DNA of 18,259 bases from Ventricola sp036297385. Lineage in GTDB: Bacteria; Bacillota; Clostridia; Christensenellales; Aristaeellaceae. Shown here one piece after another: positions 14,249 to 18,259 of this stretch. The position numbers were made by a program, and so were the translations under genes. The stretch covers positions 1-18,259 of the forward strand of contig JAXJLD010000169.1 of assembly GCA_036297385.1 (NCBI GenBank), written 5' to 3'. The stretch's first letter is position 1, and every line of letters begins with the position of its first letter. The notes beneath the pieces were generated by a model. The model saw only the letters and a program-made list of their open reading frames with translations. It was not told the DNA's origin and made no database searches.

Positions 14249-15214
14249 TCATTCCCCCTCGCTCGTTTTATACCGCTCCACGCCCAGCAGCGCCACGCCT
14301 ACCGCATTGTCGCCGGAAAGCTCCGGCCTTGCAAAGCAGAGACGGCAGTCCAGCCGCCGCTTACGCGCACGCTCCTTGAGCATATCGCGCAGCAGCAGCG
14401 ACGAGGACACACCGCCCGCCAGCAGCGCCTGACGGCAGCCCGTTTGCGCACACGCCGCCTCAATCTGGCGCTCGATGGTGCGCGCCAAAAAGTCAAAGAC
14501 CTCCGCGGCAATCTGCTCTCGGCTCATGCCGCCCTCATCCATCATGCGCACGACCTTGTTTTCCGCGCCCGCCATGCAGCAGTTCACGCCCTTGACGGAA
14601 ACGCCAATCAGCCCTTTGAGTCTTTCCTGCGCTGCGCCAGCCATCGCCAGCTTTTCCAGCGCAGGCCCCGCCGGAAAGCCCAGCTTCATCCGCACGCCGG
14701 TGCGGTCCACAAGCTGCCCGGCATGCAGATCGAGGCTGCCGCCCAGCAGCGTCAATTCCCCCGCCTCGCTCAGCAGGATCTCTGTCGTTCCGCCGGAGAG
14801 GTGCAGCGCCAGAAACGGCTTATCCGCCTCTATGCCTGCATCCACCATCGCCGCACGCACATGGCCTTCCTGATGGCTGACAGGATAAAAAGGCACGCGC
14901 AGCAATGCTGCCGCTGCGCGCGCCTGACTCTCTCCCGCCCGAAAAACGGGCATATACGACTCCTGCGCCGGTCTGGGGCGCGTGCTGGCGCATACGGCGA
15001 CAATTTCTGCCTGTGGCGCCTTCTGCATCACGTCCGCAATCATGTCCGGCAGGCGCTTCACGTGCTGAAACAGCCCTTGGGACTGCATCAGACCGCGCTC
15101 GCCCTCCTCCACCTCCAGCAGACGCCGTGCCGAGGCCAACACCCTGCCCGAAACGCCCGCCAAAGCCGCAGACGTCGTATAGCAGCTCGTGTCGATTCCC
15201 AGCACAGCCTTCAT
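14249..15214 (-). CDS. TsaD/Kae1-like glycoprotease-family paralog
   Basis: This 321-residue protein belongs to the ASKHA-fold TsaD/Kae1/peptidase M22 family. It opens with GIDTSCYTTS, has the metal-binding HxxxH as HQEGH (114-118), HLSGGTTE (138-145), LLAGGVSSS, and a C-terminal SGDNAVGVALLG. True TsaD makes the N6-threonylcarbamoyl group of tRNA t6A and usually reads HHxEGH with a distinctive GVVPExASRxH segment. Here the first His is Ser and that segment is absent (QSQGLFQHVKRLPD instead), so this looks like the clostridial paralog rather than the tRNA enzyme itself. Its ATG overlaps the nusB stop (ATGA), and folD follows by 3 nt. Its function is unknown to me. Confidence 0.85.
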   Translation of the reverse strand: MKAVLGIDTSCYTTSAALAGVSGRVLASARRLLEVEEGERGLMQSQGLFQHVKRLPDMIADVMQKAPQAEIVAVCASTRPRPAQESYMPVFRAGESQARAAAALLRVPFYPVSHQEGHVRAAMVDAGIEADKPFLALHLSGGTTEILLSEAGELTLLGGSLDLHAGQLVDRTGVRMKLGFPAGPALEKLAMAGAAQERLKGLIGVSVKGVNCCMAGAENKVVRMMDEGGMSREQIAAEVFDFLARTIERQIEAACAQTGCRQALLAGGVSSSLLLRDMLKERARKRRLDCRLCFARPELSGDNAVGVALLGVERYKTSEGE

Positions 15215-15615
15215 GCCTGCGCCGCCAGCTTTCTGCTGATCGTGCCCAGCACGCCATTGACGAAGGGGCAGGAGGACTCGCTGGAATACTTGCGCGTCAG
15301 CTCCACCGCCTCATTGATGGAAACAGCAGCGGGAATCCCCGCATACTTCATCTCATACGCAGAGAGGCGCAGGATCGCCAGATCCACACGGGACAGACGC
15401 GCCAGCGTCCATCCGCGCAGGCACGCGGCGATGTCCGTGTCCAGATCCGCCGCGTGTTCCTTCACCCCAGCCACCACCATATCGATGTACTGGCGGTCAC
15501 TTTCGCCGGGTTCATAGTCAATCAGATCGACAAGGGCTTGGGTTTCACCCTCGCCGCCAAAAAGTTGTTCAAAGACAAGCTGCATTGCAGCCTCTCGTGC
15601 AATAGGACGCGCCAT
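15211..15615 (-). CDS. nusB: Transcription antitermination factor NusB
   Basis: NusB binds boxA RNA with NusE (S10) and promotes processive transcription of rRNA operons. The 134-residue, mainly helical product has the family opening ARPIAREAAMQLVFEQLF and the C-terminal pattern ARLSRVDLAILRLSAYEM, then IPAAVSINEAVELTRKYS with FVNGVLGTI. Length is typical. It follows the DUF2273 gene by 36 nt and overlaps the next gene by 4 nt. The Asp23/AmaP/DUF2273 then nusB order is common in Clostridia. Confidence 0.96.
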   Translation of the reverse strand: MARPIAREAAMQLVFEQLFGGEGETQALVDLIDYEPGESDRQYIDMVVAGVKEHAADLDTDIAACLRGWTLARLSRVDLAILRLSAYEMKYAGIPAAVSINEAVELTRKYSSESSCPFVNGVLGTISRKLAAQA

Positions 15616-15651
15616 GTTTCTTTTGCTCCGATCGTTTTATTGATTCTGTCG

Positions 15652-15885
15652 TTATCGTTCTTCGCGGTGGAAGAACAGGTAGATTCTGCGCACAAAGCCC
15701 ATCTTATCCTTCACGCCGCCCACAAATGCGCCGATCAGACAACACAGGGCGATGAGCAGCGTTTTGCCCACGCCAATGGTCAGCAGCAGCAGCGCAAAGA
15801 TCAGCCCCACCAGCACGCCCAGCAGTGTGCAGGGCACCGTACCCGGTGTAAAAAGCTGCGCCAGAAATGTCTTTTTGTCCATCAT
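15652..15885 (-). CDS. DUF2273 small membrane protein
   Basis: This 77-residue protein has two hydrophobic segments (about 17-36 and 40-57) and a basic C-terminus (VRRIYLFFHREER). It matches the DUF2273 small integral membrane family that accompanies asp23 and amaP in Firmicutes. Its start ATG overlaps the amaP stop (ATGA); a second ATG follows directly. It probably helps anchor or assemble the Asp23 layer at the membrane, but a direct role is not established. Confidence 0.88.
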   Translation of the reverse strand: MMDKKTFLAQLFTPGTVPCTLLGVLVGLIFALLLLTIGVGKTLLIALCCLIGAFVGGVKDKMGFVRRIYLFFHREER

Positions 15886-16640
15886 GCCTCTTCACCCGCT
15901 TCGCTTTGCACAGGCTCAGCGCATTCGGTCTTTTCGTCCGCCTTTTCATCCGCCGTCTCGGTCTGCACCGCCTCCACAGGCTTGGCCTGCTCCGGCACGG
16001 CGTCAACTTCCATCAGCAGCGGCTCATTCTCCTGCGTCAGCGGCTCCTGCCCCAGCAGGTTTGCCGGGATGGCGAACGGCGATTCCGCCGTCTGCGCGTT
16101 GGCCGGCAGTGCGCCGTCCACAAACAAGCGAACTTCCTCCACCTTCACACCCGAGCAGGCTTCCAGATAGCGCTTGATCTGCTTTTGCAGCGATGCAATC
16201 GCCAGCGGCATGCTGATGTCTGACTGCATGGCCACGTGCACATCCACACGCACGGTTTCTTCATCGCTGGAGAGCGAGGAAGAGACCACCTTGATCTCCT
16301 TGTGCTGACCAAGGCAGCGCTGCACCAGCGCTTCCAGCGCCTTCACAGAGATGCGCACCATGCCGTTTTCGTTCTGCTGGAGCGCAAAGTTGCTGGAGCG
16401 CTTCTTCTTAGCCGGCAGCGTAACGCAGATCAGCCGCAGCGCCAGCAGCACCAGCAGCACCACGGCAGCAGCCAGCAGCGCACGGGTCTTGAAGGACATA
16501 TTGGAAATCCGGCCCAGCAACAACACAATCGGGTCAACGGTGATCGCGCCCATCAGCAGCGCCGCAGCAGCCACAGCCCCGCACAGCGCGACCAGTGCGC
16601 AAAACACAATCCAGAAACGGTCTCTCACGGGATGCTTCAT
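15882..16640 (-). CDS. amaP: Alkaline shock response membrane anchor protein AmaP
   Basis: The 252-residue product has two N-terminal transmembrane segments (about 9-31 and 53-73) separated by a short loop. A cytoplasmic Asp23-like domain follows (about 92-175, including VRISVKALEALVQRCL and VRVDVHVAMQ), then an unusually long acidic, Ala/Glu-rich tail (about 195-252). In Staphylococcus AmaP holds Asp23 at the membrane. The ATG at 16640 has GGAGGG upstream. It sits between asp23 and the DUF2273 gene. The tail is longer than I expect for the family and is low in complexity. Confidence 0.9.
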   Translation of the reverse strand: MKHPVRDRFWIVFCALVALCGAVAAAALLMGAITVDPIVLLLGRISNMSFKTRALLAAAVVLLVLLALRLICVTLPAKKKRSSNFALQQNENGMVRISVKALEALVQRCLGQHKEIKVVSSSLSSDEETVRVDVHVAMQSDISMPLAIASLQKQIKRYLEACSGVKVEEVRLFVDGALPANAQTAESPFAIPANLLGQEPLTQENEPLLMEVDAVPEQAKPVEAVQTETADEKADEKTECAEPVQSEAGEEA

Positions 16641-16682
16641 GGTGTATGCCCTCCTTATCGTTTTTCATCGGCAGTCAAGCGG

Positions 16683-17210
16683 TTACGCCTGCTCGCCGTC
16701 CTCTGTTTCTTCGTCCTCGTCCAGCTCAGGCGCGGCCTCGTCCAGCACGAGCTTGTCCTCCGCCTCTGTCTCGGCGGCGGCGTGCTCCTCTTCCTCTTCC
16801 GCAGAGGTCAGCGCAGCCTGCTGGCTGAGCTTCAGCTCCTGATTTTCCTTTTCAAAGCTCACGCCCACAACATGCAGATCGACCTTTTCCACGTGCAGGC
16901 CGGTCATGGATTCGATGGACTTGCGCACATTCTCCTGCGCGTCGCGGCCCACCTTCTGAATCGGCATACCGTAATCAACGGTCACGCTGACATCCACATT
17001 CACATCCTGTCCATCCATATCCACACGCACACCGCGCGGCGGCTTGCTCTTGGCGATGATGCCGGAGATCGAGTTGGCGCCTATGATGCCGGAAATGCCG
17101 TCCACCTCTGTGGTAGCGACGCTCACGATGGTCGAGATGACTTCGTTGGCGTATGTGATCTGACCGTTATCCTGATCCTTTTCCATATCAATGGTCATGT
17201 TCTCATTCAT
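16683..17210 (-). CDS. Asp23/Gls24 family envelope stress response protein
   Basis: Asp23/Gls24 proteins form a membrane-associated layer and are linked to cell-envelope and alkaline stress. The 175-residue product has the core pattern GQITYANEVISTIVSVATTEVDGI (about 16-39), VDVSVTVDYGMPI (72-84) and NVRKSIESMTGLHVEKVDLHVVGV (94-117). A strongly acidic tail (137-175) follows. The start at 17210 is chosen because AGGGAGGTG lies just upstream; in-frame codons further upstream overlap the promoter. It is the first gene of the asp23-amaP-DUF2273 operon. Confidence 0.94.
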   Translation of the reverse strand: MNENMTIDMEKDQDNGQITYANEVISTIVSVATTEVDGISGIIGANSISGIIAKSKPPRGVRVDMDGQDVNVDVSVTVDYGMPIQKVGRDAQENVRKSIESMTGLHVEKVDLHVVGVSFEKENQELKLSQQAALTSAEEEEEHAAAETEAEDKLVLDEAAPELDEDEETEDGEQA

Positions 17211-17238
17211 AAATAGCACCTCCCTATGGTTATTCATT

Positions 17239-17267
17239 AGTATAGCAGATTTTTGCCCGGCGCACAA
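17239..17267 (-). promoter_or_regulatory. Sigma-A promoter of the asp23 operon
   Basis: A -35 TTGTGC (17262-17267) and -10 TATACT (17239-17244) are separated by 17 bases on the minus strand, about 30 nt before the asp23 start codon and 10 nt after the spoIIIAH stop. No terminator is visible between spoIIIAH and this promoter. Confidence 0.75.
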
Positions 17268-17276
17268 TCTTCTGCT

Positions 17277-17796
17277 TCATTTTTTTGCAAGAATGATTTT
17301 GACGCACGCGGGCGCAAGCCCCGTCTGGGAAGCGGCTGCATCGACGATGCGTGCGCGGCTCTGCTCGTTTTCTGCTGCCTGCCACGGCACCACCACGCTC
17401 ACGCAGTTCTCCCCCAGCACCGCCGCCGTCTCGCCAAAGCCCATGTGTGCCAGCAGCGCACAGAGCGCCGCCTCCGTTTCCATCCGTTCGGCCATGGCCG
17501 TCTTTTTCTCTAGCGCTTCGGCACGCGCACCCTCCGGCGCATCGGCATCCTCCAGCACGTCCTGCAAGAGCGCCAGCGCCTGTTCGCGTTCCGCGTGCAG
17601 CCGCTCCTGTGTCTCCCGAATCGGCTCCGCTTCCAACGCCTGCTCGCTGAGCGCTGCCGCTGACACCGGAACGCTCACCGTCCGCTCCGGTGGTCGGCTT
17701 GCCCCCCCAATAGCTGCTCGCCGCCAGCAGCGCAACCAGCACCGCACAGCCCGCCGCACGCACGCGCCGTTCCACGCGTCTCCTCGTTTCGCCCAT
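17277..17796 (-). CDS. spoIIIAH: SpoIIIAH, stage III sporulation protein (apparent frameshift)
   Basis: SpoIIIAH sits in the mother-cell membrane around the forespore and pairs with forespore SpoIIQ to form the feeding-tube channel. The start at 17796 has AAAGGAGGG and begins 2 nt after the spoIIIAG stop. That frame encodes MGETRRRVERRVRAAG then a membrane segment (about residues 14-28). The family's C-terminal domain (ARAEALEKKTAMAERMETEA ... IVDAAASQTGLAPACVKIILAKK) lies in another frame, entered at a run of seven G (17702-17708). Six G would give one intact 172-residue protein. The break may be a sequencing or assembly error, a mutation, or a slippage-prone tract. Read literally, the gene is split and the C-terminal part alone spans 17277-17759. 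Confidence 0.85.
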
Positions 17797-17798
17797 GC

Positions 17799-18191
17799 CT
17801 ATCGCCCTCCTTTGACGATGCTCACCGATGACACCGGCAGCCCCAGCAACGCGCACGCCGCCTGCCGCAGCTCCATCTCCACCAGCGGATCACCCGCCCC
17901 CTGCGCCACGATCACCGCGCCGCACGGCACGCGCTCCGTCTCTCCCATGCCCAGCGCACTCCCCATCTCCCGCGTGCGGATCGTCACCTCCACCCGCCCC
18001 GCGCCCTCCATCCCTGAAAGCGTCCGCGCCAGCCGCTCCTCCAGCGTTGAAGCGCCCGTCCGCTGTCCCATGACGGCCAGCAGCGCCAGCAAAGCCGCCA
18101 GCATCAGCACCGCCTGCGGTGTCAGCGCCGCGCGCAGCCGGGCCAGCACATCTTTCAAGCGCCTCACCTTTCCCTTTTGATATGGTTTCAT
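17799..18191 (-). CDS. spoIIIAG: SpoIIIAG, stage III sporulation protein
   Basis: SpoIIIAG forms a large ring within the SpoIIIA-SpoIIQ complex between mother cell and forespore. The 130-residue product has a basic N-terminus, one transmembrane segment (about 24-42), LEERLARTLSGMEGAGRVEVTI (about 50-71) and the conserved GAVIVAQGAGDPLVEMELRQ then AACALLGLP (91-119). It is shorter than many homologs, which have more sequence between membrane segment and ring domain. The ATG at 18191 is chosen because GAAAGG lies 8 nt upstream; a TTG at 18215 would also be in frame. It abuts spoIIIAH by 2 nt. Confidence 0.88.
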   Translation of the reverse strand: MKPYQKGKVRRLKDVLARLRAALTPQAVLMLAALLALLAVMGQRTGASTLEERLARTLSGMEGAGRVEVTIRTREMGSALGMGETERVPCGAVIVAQGAGDPLVEMELRQAACALLGLPVSSVSIVKGGR

Positions 18192-18193
18192 GT

Positions 18194-18259
18194 TCAGAGC
18201 CTTTCGGCCATCCAACCCGTTTCAATCGTAGACCGCTTTGCGGTCTGCTCTGAAACTAC
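18194..18259 (-). CDS. Possible C-terminal end of SpoIIIAF (partial)
   Basis: A minus-strand frame is open from the window edge to a TGA at 18194-18196, 2 nt before the spoIIIAG ATG, and ends GWMAERL. spoIIIAF always precedes spoIIIAG in complete spoIIIA operons, so this is most simply its tail. Only 21 codons are visible and none is diagnostic, and a 66-base open frame can arise by chance. The same bases hold a CRISPR-repeat-like dyad (18219-18256), which is an alternative reading. Confidence 0.4.
   Translation of the reverse strand, partial: VVSEQTAKRSTIETGWMAERL

Noticed and set aside
17230..17700. Gly/Arg-rich continuation of the spoIIIAH upstream frame beyond the G run
   Set aside because: It is the low-complexity product of reading the conserved SpoIIIAH domain out of frame and overlaps the asp23 promoter.
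1..18259. Mobile elements, tRNA genes, integrase or toxin-antitoxin genes
   Set aside because: None is visible; the gene order is a conserved chromosomal housekeeping region with no transposase or tRNA cloverleaf that I could recognise.

Overview
All protein genes in this window lie on the minus strand, so the biology reads from right to left. The DNA is GC-rich. It carries sporulation genes (spoIIIAG, spoIIIAH), the Asp23/AmaP/DUF2273 envelope module, AhrC-type argR and a Gram-positive style gene order. This suggests a GC-rich, endospore-forming member of the Clostridia, probably anaerobic; the exact lineage cannot be fixed from the sequence alone.

Layout, in transcription order. (1) Right edge, 18259 to 17277: the end of a spoIIIA operon, with a possible spoIIIAF tail, spoIIIAG, and spoIIIAH split by a frameshift at a run of seven G. 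(2) 17267 to 15652: a promoter followed by asp23, amaP and a DUF2273 gene. (3) 15615 to 10560: a tightly packed run of nusB, a TsaD-like paralog, folD, xseA, xseB, ispA and a DUF212 (YuiD-like) membrane protein. (4) 10510 to 9876: a protein-free stretch of about 640 bases with its own promoter, a structured RNA of about 600 nt and an intrinsic terminator. I identify it as OLE (Ornate, Large, Extremophilic) RNA. (5) 9835 to 2360: oapA (the OLE-associated membrane protein), dxs, tlyA, nadK, argR, recN and a LacI-family regulator, ending in a terminator. (6) 2281 to 94: a near-consensus promoter, glmM, a left-handed beta-helix protein like the GlmU acetyltransferase domain, and a terminator. (7) 1 to 93: intergenic palindromes.

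The centre of interest is the OLE locus. The identification rests on four independent points: RNA length near the family's roughly 610 nt, long-range closure of its 5' and 3' ends, the four-helix basic membrane protein with a DxxxD motif immediately downstream, and the characteristic neighbourhood of isoprenoid and DNA-repair genes (xseA, xseB, ispA, OLE, oapA, dxs, tlyA, argR, recN). IspA and Dxs supply isoprenoid precursors, ExoVII and RecN act in DNA repair, and OLE with OapA forms a membrane-bound ribonucleoprotein linked to stress tolerance and Mg2+ homeostasis in Bacillus halodurans.

OLE RNA is a known class. What looks specific here is its own promoter, a strong terminator separating it from oapA, and a DUF212 gene between ispA and the RNA.
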